Source: Paenibacillus polygoni
GTDB lineage: Bacteria; Bacillota; Bacilli; Paenibacillales; Paenibacillaceae
Direction of reading: 5' to 3'
Length of the DNA: 64,000 nt
NCBI RefSeq assembly: GCF_030263935.1
Contig: NZ_CP127162.1
Location: 2,675,501-2,739,500, forward strand
Shown here: positions 26,877 through 35,922 of the stretch, piece by piece
Layout: every line of letters starts with the position of its first letter
How positions within the stretch are numbered: position 1 is the stretch's first letter
The notes under the pieces: generated by a model
Told to the model about the DNA's origin: nothing
The model's input: only the letters and a program-made list of their open reading frames with translations
Database searches by the model: none
Made by a program: the position numbers and the translations under genes

Positions 26877-28272
26877 GACGATCTCTCCCTTGATGTGTAT
26901 ATGGATCCTCTATCGTCGGTAATGCATTGTCATTGTGATATGGGCCCTTACGAGCTTCACGCACAAACAGGAATGCTAAAACACCTAGTAAAATAAGGTA
27001 CAGACTCGTAAAGGAAATCACAGAAAACAGAACCTGGTTACTAGTCACAGAAGTAGATACAGAGTCTTCAATCGTAAGCAGTCCAAAGACGGTCCATGGC
27101 TGACGACCGATCTCTGTCATAATCCATCCAGCCGTATTACCAATAAACGGAAGCGCGATTGCCCAAAGCATTATTTTTAAATACCAAGGTCGTGCCTGAT
27201 CCAGTCTTTTGCGCATAGCCAGGTAGATTCCGTAGAACGCAAGCAGGATCATAGCACAGCCGCTTGCAATCATGATTCGAAAACTCCAAAAAGTGGTTCG
27301 GACTGGAGGAATGTAATCACCAGGCCCGTAAGCCATCTCATATTCTGCCTGTAATTCATTCATTCCAGTAACTGCGCCGGAAAATTTACTATATGATAAG
27401 TAGCTGAGAATATATGGGATTTTAATTTCAAATGTATTCTCTTGATTCTCTGGATCGATAACGGCAAATACTGTCCAAGGAGCAGGATCTTCACTCGTAT
27501 TCCAAAGTCCTTCACTTGCCGCCATCTTCATAGGCTGTGTCTCAACAAGATACTGGGCTTGTCCATGACCAAACAGCGCAACGCACATTGAGGAAATACC
27601 TGCCACAATTACAGCTGTAGTAAAGGAAGATTTGAAAAATTCCATGTCTTTTTTTCGAAGCATTTTAAATGCACTAATTCCCGCTACAAGAAAACCGCCT
27701 GTTGCAAAAGCAGCAAATATAGTATGCGGGAATTCCCATAATACCTGTCCGTTGGTGATGACTGCCCAAAAATCAGTCATTTGCGCTCTTCCGTCTACCA
27801 CTTCATATCCGACAGGACGCTGCATAAAGGAATTAGCAGTCAAAATCCAGAATCCGGAGAGCATAGTACCAATCGATACGAGCCATATACACATTAAATG
27901 CAGTTTTTTAGGTAACTTATTCCAACCAAATATCCATAGTCCAATAAATGTAGACTCTAGGAAGAAAGCGAGTAAAGCTTCAATCGCAAGCGGTGTACCA
28001 AATACATCGCCGACAAAGCGTGAAAACTCCGACCAGTTCATTCCAAATTGGAATTCCTGCAGAATGCCGGTCACCACTCCAAGTGCGAAGTTGATCAAAA
28101 GAAAGTGTCCCCAAAACTTCGCCATTTTTTTGTACAATTCTTTTTTTCGTACAACATACATGGTTTCCATAATGGCAATCAGTAAGGATAAACCAATGGA
28201 TATCGGTACAAATACAAAGTGCAGAATTGTCGTTGTAGCAAACTGAATTCTTGCTAAATCAAGCACATCCAT
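26863..28272 (-). CDS. cydA: Cytochrome bd ubiquinol oxidase subunit I
   Basis: A 469-residue membrane subunit that carries hemes b558, b595 and d. His18 (ARIQFATTTILHF) corresponds to the high-spin heme ligand, FPHTIFAAFATGGF contains the b558 His ligand, and GRQPWTVFGLLT lies in the quinol region. The protein is short compared with the enterobacterial form, consistent with the short Q-loop class of Firmicutes. First gene of cydABDC. Expression is probably induced at low oxygen or high NADH; see the motifs at 28391-28436. Confidence 0.95.
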   Translation of the reverse strand: MDVLDLARIQFATTTILHFVFVPISIGLSLLIAIMETMYVVRKKELYKKMAKFWGHFLLINFALGVVTGILQEFQFGMNWSEFSRFVGDVFGTPLAIEALLAFFLESTFIGLWIFGWNKLPKKLHLMCIWLVSIGTMLSGFWILTANSFMQRPVGYEVVDGRAQMTDFWAVITNGQVLWEFPHTIFAAFATGGFLVAGISAFKMLRKKDMEFFKSSFTTAVIVAGISSMCVALFGHGQAQYLVETQPMKMAASEGLWNTSEDPAPWTVFAVIDPENQENTFEIKIPYILSYLSYSKFSGAVTGMNELQAEYEMAYGPGDYIPPVRTTFWSFRIMIASGCAMILLAFYGIYLAMRKRLDQARPWYLKIMLWAIALPFIGNTAGWIMTEIGRQPWTVFGLLTIEDSVSTSVTSNQVLFSVISFTSLYLILLGVLAFLFVREARKGPYHNDNALPTIEDPYTHQGRDRHVTE

Positions 28273-28390
28273 GATGTACTGCTCCCTTCGCGTATGATAT
28301 AACTAAACCATTATACCCAGGAGTTTAGAATCATACATGGCTCATAAGGGGGATGAAAATTGACAAATCGCCGACAACAAATTGACAACT

Positions 28391-28436
28391 TTGTGAAAAA
28401 AATAACTTATATCCCGTCCTTGTGACATTCATCATA
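28391..28436 (-). promoter_or_regulatory. cydA promoter with Rex/Fnr-like half sites
   Basis: On the minus strand TTGTAC, 16 bases, TATGAT form a reasonable promoter. The -10 overlaps a CRP/Fnr- or Rex-like dyad: plus-strand TGTGACATTCATCATA at 28421-28436 (TGTGA-N6-TCACA with one mismatch). A second TTGTGAA lies at 28391-28397. Bacillus cyd is repressed by the NADH-sensing Rex through TTGTGAA-type boxes, so Rex is the likelier candidate. Both boxes are imperfect. Confidence 0.4.
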
Positions 28437-28515
28437 TTCTTATATGAAACAAGTACAAATTGGAAGTCCTATACCACTAAAATTCAGTTCGACTTTTTAT
28501 CATTTTCAGCAAATA

Positions 28516-29163
28516 TCAAATAATTCCTTGCTCCATAGCGTACCGAGTCAATTGAACTCTGTTATGAACCTGAAGCTTTTGCAATATATTTTTAAGATGA
28601 TTCTTCACTGTGTATTCTGAAATTTCATATCTTAAAGCAATCTCTTTATTCGTCAGACCTCTAGCCACCTCATATAAGATATCCTGCTCTCTTGAGGTAA
28701 GCTGATTCACTGTTAACATTTCCTTTCTTTTCGAAATTTGCACTTCTTTCAAAATTTCATAAGCCAGTTCTCTACTCAGAGATGCTTCTTCATTCAGTAA
28801 GCAGTCTAAATATTTCAGCCAAGTGGATTGATTTAGATTCTTAAACAAATAACCTTGAGCCCCGTATTTAAGAGCTTCAAGCAGGTTAAGCATATCATCA
28901 GATACAGTAACCAATACGATCTTGACGAAGGGATAGCGTTCTTTAATGTGTTTCGTGGCTTCAAACCCATTCATTTCGGGCATTTCAATATCCATAAGAA
29001 TCAGATCTGGAAGCCTTTGCTCCACAAATTCTATGGCTTGTAAACCGCTCTCTACTACACCGATGACTTCATATCTCTGCTCTGATTCTAGTATCTTACA
29101 TATTGTATTTCTTGCCTGTGCGTGGTCATCAACCACCAGAACTTGGGTTTTCATGGAGTCCAT
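28516..29163 (-). CDS. NarL/LuxR-family response regulator (orphan)
   Basis: A 215-residue regulator. Receiver domain residues 1-125 with DD12-13, phosphoacceptor Asp58 in LILMDIEMPEMNG, VTVSDD and a LFKNL lysine. The LuxR-type DNA-binding domain covers about 148-212 (LTSREQDILYEVARGLTNKEIALRYEISEYTVKNHLKNIL). No histidine kinase is beside it. It lies 243 bp upstream of cydA on the same strand, so a link with respiratory control is possible but unproven. The gene has a terminator upstream (29225-29254) that insulates it from the PemK-like gene. Confidence 0.9.
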   Translation of the reverse strand: MDSMKTQVLVVDDHAQARNTICKILESEQRYEVIGVVESGLQAIEFVEQRLPDLILMDIEMPEMNGFEATKHIKERYPFVKIVLVTVSDDMLNLLEALKYGAQGYLFKNLNQSTWLKYLDCLLNEEASLSRELAYEILKEVQISKRKEMLTVNQLTSREQDILYEVARGLTNKEIALRYEISEYTVKNHLKNILQKLQVHNRVQLTRYAMEQGII

Positions 29164-29224
29164 TAATGAGTCCCTCTTTTTCTATCTTTGTTTTAAAATC
29201 ATGCTGTCATTCTCAGTCTCGCAT

Positions 29225-29254
29225 AAAAGGCTGCCGTTGTACCGGCAGCCTTTT
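29225..29254. terminator. Strong terminator between PemK-like gene and the regulator
   Basis: A perfect 12-bp stem AAAAGGCTGCCG / CGGCAGCCTTTT with a 6-base loop. Second of two tandem terminators downstream of the PemK-like gene. Confidence 0.88.
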
Positions 29255-29292
29255 ATCATTGTGCTAAGTATGAACTTATTCGTCAAGAAGAA

Positions 29293-29313
29293 AAAGCCGC
29301 CAACAGCGACTTT
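29293..29313 (-). terminator. Terminator of the PemK-like gene
   Basis: Minus strand AAAGTCGC - TGTTG - GCGGCTTT with one G-U pair, followed by TTCTTCTTG. Just beyond the stop at 29322. Same stem as at 5331-5349 with a different loop. Confidence 0.65.
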
Positions 29314-29321
29314 TCAGCATC

Positions 29322-29666
29322 CTATTTCTTAAGCTCACGACTGAAATCAAACATAACATTGACGATGGTTGATAAAACTTTCTTCATGTCCTCAGGAGAC
29401 AAACATCCCATCTTTTCCTTTAGATTAGATATAGGTATCGTATTCATTGTATTTAACATAACGACAGCACGATCCGCTCCTATTGCTTGACCATCCACTT
29501 CTACCTCGAGAATATGATTAGATTTTCCACGCAAAAATTGAACTGTTACGATCTCCGGTCCTTCCTCATCTTCCGTTTCCTCACGTGTCACAATTAACTG
29601 AGTTACTATGTAATCACGTGTATGCGAAAGTCCTGACCAAATTTCTCCCCGTTTCATCTTTGACAT
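29322..29666 (-). CDS. PemK/MazF-like protein
   Basis: A 114-residue protein with the general shape of the PemK/MazF endoribonuclease toxins: N-terminal MKRGEIW, and near the end ADRAVVMLNTMNTIPISNLKEKMGCLSPEDMKKVLSTI, which matches the usual ADxxRTIxKxRLxxxIGxLSxxEMxxV. The middle is divergent (TREETEDEEGPEIVTVQFLRGKSN), without the typical GSEQGGxRPV loop. No antitoxin-like ORF lies directly upstream, and two terminators follow. It may be a solitary, perhaps non-toxic relative. Confidence 0.6.
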   Translation of the reverse strand: MSKMKRGEIWSGLSHTRDYIVTQLIVTREETEDEEGPEIVTVQFLRGKSNHILEVEVDGQAIGADRAVVMLNTMNTIPISNLKEKMGCLSPEDMKKVLSTIVNVMFDFSRELKK

Positions 29667-29875
29667 ATTGATCCCTCTCTATGATGACTTTTACTTACTC
29701 ATTAATTTACGTAGGAGGGAAGCATTTGTACAGTAAATTAATACCGACATTTTGCATACTCTTTTCACTTCGAGCAGATAAATATTGTTTAATTCTTGTT
29801 AAAAGAAACACTTTGATCTTCTCACCTTAATATTCCAGGTTCATTTTGATTGCACAGACTTCGTGCAGCAGCGTC

Positions 29876-30712
29876 TTACTCGCCCCGAACAACTCGGAAA
29901 CCTTGATCTGCTCCAAATCCATTCGGATCAAATTTCCCTTGAAAAGATATCTCATTGCTGTTAATATCACCTATCCAACCGCCGCCTTTCACGATACGGA
30001 AAGAGTTGCTATTTTCCTGGTCCTCATACCAGTCCCAACACCATTCTCTTACATTACCTGACATATCATAAATTCCTAGTTCGTTAGGCTCCTTAAGCCC
30101 TACGTTTTTCGCCTTTGTTCCGTTATTTTCGATCGCAGGCCAATTCCAATCACCTGATAAGTATTTTTCTCCCGCGTTTCTCCAGTACCACGCCACTTCA
30201 TCTGCTTGATCACTGCCGCTGTATGTGTATCCTTTGCTCATTTGTCCTCCGCTTGCGGCGTATTCCCACTCCGCCTCAGTTGGCAGTCTATAACCGTTAG
30301 CTCCCTCATTCACCGTAACAGTCCATTTTATGGGATCATTCTCATTCTTATTGTTCGGATCTTTTTTGCTCTTATCTATATTATAAAATGGTTTCAAACC
30401 CTCTTTTTCACTTCTTGTATTACAATACTCAATCGCATCATACCAACTTACCATTTCGACGGGTAATTGTTTCCCTCTAAAACTAGAAGGATTACTTTCC
30501 ATTACATCTACCCACTCTTTTTGGGTCACTTCATATTTACTCATATAAAAGTTTGGAATGGTTACTTCCTTGTCATAATAACTGGAGTTTTCATTAACAA
30601 ATGACCCGCCTTCCACGAGTACGAAGTTATCTTCTTTTGCTGACTTTTGTTGTGAACAAGCACTAATTAGAACGAGTAATAATGATAAAAAGAAAATAGA
30701 TCGCTTTTTCAT
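29876..30712 (-). CDS. SUMF1/formylglycine-generating-enzyme-like lipoprotein
   Basis: A 278-residue protein. Signal peptide with lipobox ISAC and Cys19 for lipid anchoring. From about residue 33 it is an FGE-sulfatase domain: FYMSKYEVTQKEWVDVM, PVEMVSWYDAIEYCNTRS, YRLPTEAEWEYAASGG, MSGNVREWCWDWY, and the closing GFRVVRGE. The copper-binding cysteine pair of true formylglycine-generating enzymes, expected shortly before the final GFR, is absent (FDPNGFGADQGFR), so oxidase activity is unlikely. No sulfatase gene is nearby. Role unknown; the domain may serve as a binding scaffold. Confidence 0.87.
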   Translation of the reverse strand: MKKRSIFFLSLLLVLISACSQQKSAKEDNFVLVEGGSFVNENSSYYDKEVTIPNFYMSKYEVTQKEWVDVMESNPSSFRGKQLPVEMVSWYDAIEYCNTRSEKEGLKPFYNIDKSKKDPNNKNENDPIKWTVTVNEGANGYRLPTEAEWEYAASGGQMSKGYTYSGSDQADEVAWYWRNAGEKYLSGDWNWPAIENNGTKAKNVGLKEPNELGIYDMSGNVREWCWDWYEDQENSNSFRIVKGGGWIGDINSNEISFQGKFDPNGFGADQGFRVVRGE

Positions 30713-30740
30713 TCATTTGTCTCCTTTTACGTATAGAAAA

Positions 30741-30796
30741 AAGTTATAGGCCGCTAAGGGCCTATAACTTGTCTCCGGCAAAGCCGAAAGACTTCT
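30741..30796 (-). terminator. Double hairpin terminator downstream of the GH11 gene
   Basis: A perfect 12-bp stem AAGTTATAGGCC / GGCCTATAACTT (30741-30770) with a 6-base loop, followed on the minus strand by TTTTTCTA. A second small hairpin GTCTcCGGC...GCCGaaAGAC lies at 30771-30792. It separates the xylanase gene from the SUMF1-like gene. Confidence 0.88.
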
Positions 30797-30847
30797 TTTT
30801 TTAAAGAGTGAACTGCAAAACACTCCTTAGTACCTTTGATCAAAGTG

Positions 30848-31483
30848 TTACCATACGGTTACATTCGAGCTGCCGCTGCTTTGGTAACCCTCTGTCGCTA
30901 ATACTTGATAAGACCAACTGCTTCCGAGGTTCATCCCAACATTCTTCCATGCGTTAACATGGTTGCCAAACGTGATGGACGCGTTAACTCCGGTTGGTCT
31001 TTTGGATTGACGAACACTCCAGTACTGTGTAAATGTTTGTGTTCCGTCTATGGAAGGTGCATTGTACCTTGTTGTTGTGTAAATATCGTAAGTACCTCCA
31101 TCACTAGTCACGGTCCCTTTAAAAGTTCCCGTCGGTCTATATGTGCCCCAGCTATCAACGACATAGTACTCAATCAATGAGTTCCTAGTCCATCCATAGA
31201 GGGTTAAGTATCCGTTACCTGAAGGAGCAAAGACCCCCGCATTATAATTTACAGTACGGGTCGGTGATCCCGTCGTCCAGCCTTTACCGACAACAAAATT
31301 GCCAGTATTACTCCAGTTGACACTGTAATTCCCGCCAGAGCCATTGACCGCATTCACGGTTCCGCCGCCATCTGTCCAATTTTGCCAATAATCGGTTGCT
31401 GCACTCGAGGTTGCTGCAAAAATTCCTAAACTCATGGACACTGCAAGGATTACGGCTCCAACTTTTTTCTTCATTTTAAACAT
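30848..31483 (-). CDS. xynA: Secreted GH11 endo-1,4-beta-xylanase
   Basis: A 211-residue secreted xylanase. Signal peptide to about residue 27 ([10 protein letters not shown]). The rest is one GH11 beta-jelly-roll: [36 protein letters not shown] (nucleophile Glu), [12 protein letters not shown], and [18 protein letters not shown] (acid/base Glu). It hydrolyses internal beta-1,4 bonds in xylan. The start ATG follows AGGAGGTAG. It has its own promoter with a cre site and an unusually long leader, and is placed between the ara operon and the SUMF1-like gene. Confidence 0.96.
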   Translation of the reverse strand: MFKMKKKVGAVILAVSMSLGIFAATSSAATDYWQNWTDGGGTVNAVNGSGGNYSVNWSNTGNFVVGKGWTTGSPTRTVNYNAGVFAPSGNGYLTLYGWTRNSLIEYYVVDSWGTYRPTGTFKGTVTSDGGTYDIYTTTRYNAPSIDGTQTFTQYWSVRQSKRPTGVNASITFGNHVNAWKNVGMNLGSSWSYQVLATEGYQSSGSSNVTVW

Positions 31484-31626
31484 AAACTACCTCCTGACCT
31501 ATTTTTGATTCATTCTCGCGTTACAACATACAGCAGTTTCTTGGTTGTTTTTGTTCCCGTAGCAACAAACCTATTTCTGCCTGTGCATCATTCTTGAACC
31601 GGTATAACCACCTCCTTTACGGAAAG

Positions 31627-31649
31627 ATTATAAATTGAAAGCGCATACA
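31627..31649 (-). promoter_or_regulatory. xynA promoter -10 with cre-like site
   Basis: Minus-strand -10 TATAAT (plus 31627-31632). Plus-strand TGAAAGCGCATACA at 31636-31649 matches the cre consensus except for one position, and lies within the -35/-10 spacer, a position that would block RNA polymerase when CcpA binds. The match is nearly identical to the GH5 site. The -35 is poor. Confidence 0.65.
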
Positions 31650-31712
31650 AAACTATTATGTAATTTAAAGGTTTTACTTCACTTTTCACAGGTAAATCGG
31701 TTCCAACAGAAA

Positions 31713-31738
31713 AAAACCGTCCTTATTAGGACGGTTTT
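31713..31738 (-). terminator. Terminator of the araBDA operon
   Basis: A perfect 10-bp stem AAAACCGTCC / GGACGGTTTT with a 6-base loop, followed on the minus strand by TTTCTG, about 30 bp after the araA stop. Confidence 0.9.
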
Positions 31739-31769
31739 AATGATTTATTTTATGGAAGTAAATAAATAA

Positions 31770-33194
31770 TTACTTGATTACTACATAATCCAGGTTAACG
31801 AGTTTAGCGTAAGTTACAATTTGATCTGTTGTTAAGTTTAGAGATACAACGGTATGGTGGCCGCCGCCATTTTCGATCCAAGCTTTAACCCCGTCTTGGA
31901 AGTTTGGTTTCACGTTCCAAAGTACGCGAGCTACCGGAAGTTTTGGAGCTGGTGTTGTTGGTTCAAAAGCAGTAACTTCGTTGATCAAAAGCTTGTAGTG
32001 TGTTCCGAAGTCAGCCATAGATACGACAACTCCGTCTCCTTGTTTTCCATCGAACACCAAACGAGCTGGATCTTCTTTATCGCCAATACCTAGCGGTGAA
32101 ACGACAACTTTAGGTTTGCTACTAGCGAGTGTTGGATCCACTTCAAGCATGTGAGATTGTAGGATAGACTCTTGACCAGCTGTAAGTTCATAAGTGTAAT
32201 CTTCCATAAAGCCAGTAGACTTATTATGGCTCATGACTTTGAGCAAACGATCCAGTGCTGCTGTCTTCCAGTCGCCTTCTCCAGCAAAACCATATCCTTG
32301 TGCCATCAAACGTTGGACAGCAAGTCCTGGAAGTTGTTTCATTCCATGTAAATCTTCAAAGTTTGTTGTGAAAGCATTGTAGCCGCCTTGATCCAAGAAA
32401 CGTTTGATCGCGATTTCATAGCTGATTTGTACTTTTACACTTGCTTCCCAATCTTCTTTACTGTAAGAGCCGTATTCAAAATCATACAATTCTGCATATT
32501 CAGCAAACAGATCATTAATTTCTTCTTCTGTAACTTCATTGATCACCTGAACAAGATCACCGATACCAAAGTAATCAACCGTCCAGCCAAATTGAATCTG
32601 TGCTTCAACCTTATCTCCTTCAGTTACCCCTACATTACGCATGTTGTCGCCAAAACGAGCAACTTTGATATGGAAGCTTTCATTATAAGCAACTGCTACG
32701 TCCATCCATTCTGCAATTTGTTTTTGCACTTCAGGACGTTCCCAGTAGCCAACAACAATTTTGTTTTGTTTGTTCAAACGCGCATTAATAAATCCGTATT
32801 CTCTGTCACCATGAGCAGCTTGGTTGAGGTTCATAAAATCCATGTCAATAGTCGCCCAAGGAATGCTTTCGTTATACTGAGTTGCCAAGTGAAGCAGAGG
32901 TTTTTGAAGCAGCTTTGTGCCGCGAATCCACATTTTTGCTGGTGAGAAGGTATGCATCCAAGTAATTACACCCGCAACTTCATCACGATAGTTGACTTCT
33001 TTCATAATGCTTGTAATCTTATCTGCACTTACGGCTAGATCTTGTAATACGAGCGGGTAAGGAAGAACACCGCTATTATTTAATGCGTCTGTCATTTCTT
33101 GCGCATGCGCTTTTACTTCTGCTAATGCTTCTTCTCCGTATAGATGCTGGGAACCAACAACAAACCAAAATTGTTTTGTGCTAACTGTTGTCAT
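31770..33194 (-). CDS. araA: L-arabinose isomerase
   Basis: A 474-residue enzyme that converts L-arabinose to L-ribulose, first step of arabinose use. It begins [19 protein letters not shown] and carries [53 protein letters not shown] and [12 protein letters not shown] (metal-binding glutamates), and a C-terminal GGHHTVVS (His). Normal length for the family. Last gene of araB-araD-araA. Expected to be controlled by AraR through the boxes upstream of araB. Confidence 0.97.
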   Translation of the reverse strand: MTTVSTKQFWFVVGSQHLYGEEALAEVKAHAQEMTDALNNSGVLPYPLVLQDLAVSADKITSIMKEVNYRDEVAGVITWMHTFSPAKMWIRGTKLLQKPLLHLATQYNESIPWATIDMDFMNLNQAAHGDREYGFINARLNKQNKIVVGYWERPEVQKQIAEWMDVAVAYNESFHIKVARFGDNMRNVGVTEGDKVEAQIQFGWTVDYFGIGDLVQVINEVTEEEINDLFAEYAELYDFEYGSYSKEDWEASVKVQISYEIAIKRFLDQGGYNAFTTNFEDLHGMKQLPGLAVQRLMAQGYGFAGEGDWKTAALDRLLKVMSHNKSTGFMEDYTYELTAGQESILQSHMLEVDPTLASSKPKVVVSPLGIGDKEDPARLVFDGKQGDGVVVSMADFGTHYKLLINEVTAFEPTTPAPKLPVARVLWNVKPNFQDGVKAWIENGGGHHTVVSLNLTTDQIVTYAKLVNLDYVVIK

Positions 33195-33265
33195 ATGAAT
33201 CCTCTTTTCTAATATTTATAGTAAAATCAATTTCAAGTTAATAAAACGATGTCTAATTCGTTAAC

Positions 33266-33961
33266 TTACTTTTGTCCGTAGTAAGCGTTTTTTCCGTGCT
33301 TGCGTAAGTAATGTTTATCTAGAATGCGCTGCGGTAATTCCTCAGCAAAATGATTTAAATTTCTAGCAAATAAGTTCATTTTCGAAACTTCTTCCAGCAC
33401 AACACTATTCATTACTGCGGTTTTTGCATCTTTTCCCCAAGTAAATGGTCCGTGACCTTTAAGCAAGACACCAGGAACTTCCATAATATCGATACCGCGA
33501 TTCTTAAAAGTCTCGATGATGACATGACCTGTTTCCGCTTCATAACCGCGGTCAACTTCCTCTTGTGTCAAGAAGCGTGCACAAGGAATAGAACCATAAA
33601 ATGTGTCTGCATGTGTAGTTCCCATGACCGGAACATCAAGTCCCGCTTGAGCCCAGATCGTTGCCCACGGTGAGTGCGTATGAACAATACCGCCGATTTC
33701 TGGATAATGTTTATACAGCACTGCGTGAGTTGGCGTATCTGAAGATGGTCTAAATTCACCTTCTACCACGTTTCCGTCAAAATCAACTACGACCATATCA
33801 CTAGCTTTCATCGTTTCATAGTCAACACCGCTTGGCTTAATAACAAACAAACCGCTTTCACGATCGACAGCACTTACATTACCCCATGTATATTTAATAA
33901 GTCCTTGTTTAGGCAGTTCGAGATTGGCTTGAAACACTTCTTCTTTTAGTTGTTCTAACAC
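33266..33961 (-). CDS. araD: L-ribulose-5-phosphate 4-epimerase
   Basis: A 231-residue class II aldolase-like epimerase, which converts L-ribulose 5-phosphate to D-xylulose 5-phosphate. Visible motifs: [35 protein letters not shown], the zinc ligands in [16 protein letters not shown], and [16 protein letters not shown], ending [18 protein letters not shown] start after AAAGGGGTGGG. It sits 16 bp after araB and 71 bp before araA, clearly one operon. Confidence 0.96.
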   Translation of the reverse strand: MLEQLKEEVFQANLELPKQGLIKYTWGNVSAVDRESGLFVIKPSGVDYETMKASDMVVVDFDGNVVEGEFRPSSDTPTHAVLYKHYPEIGGIVHTHSPWATIWAQAGLDVPVMGTTHADTFYGSIPCARFLTQEEVDRGYEAETGHVIIETFKNRGIDIMEVPGVLLKGHGPFTWGKDAKTAVMNSVVLEEVSKMNLFARNLNHFAEELPQRILDKHYLRKHGKNAYYGQK

Positions 33962-33977
33962 CGAATTCCCACCCCTT

Positions 33978-35579
33978 TTATACTAAGTTGTCAACAGCAG
34001 CCTGCTCAATCGCGAGACCTTTTTTGTACCGTTCAATAAAGTTTTCAAAACCTTTGACATCTACTTCATCCGGATGAACTTCCTCGGCCACAACATCTTT
34101 AAAGACTTTTTGGTCTAGGAAATCTTCTAAACTTTCGTCTGCGTCTTTATTCATCAAGTAAGAGGCAAGAACGGCCATTCCCCATGCCCCGCCCTCTCCA
34201 GCTGTGCTTGTCACAGATACAGGAACATTCAGTGCTGCTGCAACCATCTTCTGTCCAACGAGAGGCGTTTTAAACAGTCCGCCATGAGCTAAAATGCTGT
34301 CGATTTCTACATTTTCTTTCTTCGTCAGAATGTCCATTCCGATCTTAAGGGCTCCAAATGCAGTGAAAAGATGGGTTCTCATAAAATTAGCTAAATTAAA
34401 GTTGCTTTCAGGTGTGCGGACAAAGAGAGGTCGCCCCTGCTCCAAACCAGTAATATTCTCACCTGAGAAATAACCGTAGCTGAGAAGTCCGCCGCCATCT
34501 GGGTCTGCTTCGAGTGCCTTATTGAACATGACACTGAATAGTTTTTCTGTATCCGCTTTATACCCCATCGCTTGAGAAAATTCGCGGAACAGCCCCATCC
34601 AAGCATTAATATCACTAGAACAGTTGTTGGCATGTACCATTCCCACAGGACTGCCATTTGGAGTGGTTACCATATCAATTTCCGGATGTAATTCGGAAAG
34701 ATCATTTTCTAATACAATCATCGCAAACACGGAAGTTCCTACGGAGACATTCCCGGTGCGTTTTCTGACACTATTGGTAGCAACCATTCCTGTACCCGCA
34801 TCACCTTCAGCAGGACAAAGTGGAATACCTGGTTGTAAATTTTCTGATTTATCAAGGATTTTGGCTCCAGCTGCCGTTAATTTACCAGCTTCTTCACCTG
34901 AGACATATACTTTCGGCAGAAGATCTTGCAGCTTCCAAGGATAACCTTTGGCTGAAGTAAGTTGATCGAATTGTCTCATCATCGATTCGTTGTAATCTTT
35001 TGTTGATTCATCAATAGGGAAAATACCTGAGGCATCACCGATGCCGATTGTTTTATGATCTGTAAGTAAAAAGTGAATGAATCCAGCCAGCGTAGTGATA
35101 AAACGAATACGAGGCACATGTTCTTCTTCATTAAGAATAGCTTGATATAAATGAGCAATACTCCAGCGTTCCGGAATGTTGAATTGAAACAGATCCGTTA
35201 ACTCTTTTGCTGCGGCACCGGTTGTCGCATTACGCCACGTTCGAAACGGAACAAGCAGCTGATTATTTTCATCAAATGCCATATAACCGTGCATCATTGC
35301 GGAAAATCCTATGGAACCAATCGTTTGTAGTGTTACTTCATATTTCTTCTCAACTTCCTGCTTCATTTCGCTATAGGCTGTTTGCAGCCCGCTAATGATA
35401 TCCTCTAAGTTGTACGTCCAAAATCCATCGACTAACTTGTTCTCCCACTCATAACTCCCCGAAGCAATCGTTTCAAAGTTATTCGCAATGAGGACTGCTT
35501 TGATGCGTGTAGATCCAAATTCGATACCAAGTGAAGTTTCTCCCTTAGTAATTGCTTGTTTGATATTTAGCTGGCTCAT
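33978..35579 (-). CDS. araB: L-ribulokinase
   Basis: A 533-residue FGGY-family sugar kinase that phosphorylates L-ribulose. N-terminal nucleotide-binding part [15 protein letters not shown], then [50 protein letters not shown], and the C-terminal [17 protein letters not shown] with [15 protein letters not shown]. First gene of araBDA. Ribosome site GAGGGG is slightly far (12 bases) from the ATG. AraR-like operators and a cre-like site lie just upstream. Confidence 0.95.
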   Translation of the reverse strand: MSQLNIKQAITKGETSLGIEFGSTRIKAVLIANNFETIASGSYEWENKLVDGFWTYNLEDIISGLQTAYSEMKQEVEKKYEVTLQTIGSIGFSAMMHGYMAFDENNQLLVPFRTWRNATTGAAAKELTDLFQFNIPERWSIAHLYQAILNEEEHVPRIRFITTLAGFIHFLLTDHKTIGIGDASGIFPIDESTKDYNESMMRQFDQLTSAKGYPWKLQDLLPKVYVSGEEAGKLTAAGAKILDKSENLQPGIPLCPAEGDAGTGMVATNSVRKRTGNVSVGTSVFAMIVLENDLSELHPEIDMVTTPNGSPVGMVHANNCSSDINAWMGLFREFSQAMGYKADTEKLFSVMFNKALEADPDGGGLLSYGYFSGENITGLEQGRPLFVRTPESNFNLANFMRTHLFTAFGALKIGMDILTKKENVEIDSILAHGGLFKTPLVGQKMVAAALNVPVSVTSTAGEGGAWGMAVLASYLMNKDADESLEDFLDQKVFKDVVAEEVHPDEVDVKGFENFIERYKKGLAIEQAAVDNLV

Positions 35580-35630
35580 TCTTACGGTTGTCCCCTCTCA
35601 GATAGCACTTTTAAAAACCTTTTGATCGAA

Positions 35631-35644
35631 AGAAGGCGCTTTCC
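35631..35644 (-). promoter_or_regulatory. cre-like site upstream of araB
   Basis: AGAAGGCGCTTTCC has the central GCGC and flanking A/T runs of a cre, with mismatches at the outer bases. About 50 bp upstream of the araB start. Weaker than the cre sites at GH5 and GH11. Confidence 0.45.
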
Positions 35645-35664
35645 TTTTGACAGATTCAGTATAT

Positions 35665-35869
35665 TTTTTGTTCGTACATTTGTCAACAATATTTAAAATA
35701 TATACATACAAATTAATAATGATTGTTCCTTTTTATTGGAATTTATGTATAGATAAAGATATGATGTGACATAAAGCTGCTTAGCGAATATAATTATTTT
35801 GAACTTTGTACATAAATAAGATAAAATAATTGTTTTGATTAGATATAAATGAAATTTGTACTTACAACT
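35665..35869. promoter_or_regulatory. Cluster of AraR operator-like boxes between araB and araR
   Basis: The 343-bp divergent region has several copies of the ATTTGTNCGTACAAAT-type AraR box: TTTTTGTTCGTACATTTG (35665-35682, best), ATACATACAAAT (near 35703), ACTTTGTACATAAAT (35803-35817) and ATTTGTACTTACAACT (35854-35869). The first lies over the araB promoter area, the last over that of araR. Spread operators suit cooperative binding with DNA looping and autoregulation, as known for Bacillus AraR. The rest of the gap is AT-rich and non-coding. Confidence 0.65.
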
Positions 35870-35922
35870 ATTTTATATAAATTGAATGTATTAACTAACA
35901 ACGATGAAAGAAGTGAACTCCA

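Noticed and set aside
27632..28246. Plus-strand frame of 204 codons opposite cydA
   Set aside because: cydA is certain; the long antisense frame follows from its codon usage and has no family motifs.
32388..32945. Plus-strand frame of 185 codons opposite araA
   Set aside because: Antisense to a certain gene, Phe/Cys-rich, no start signal.
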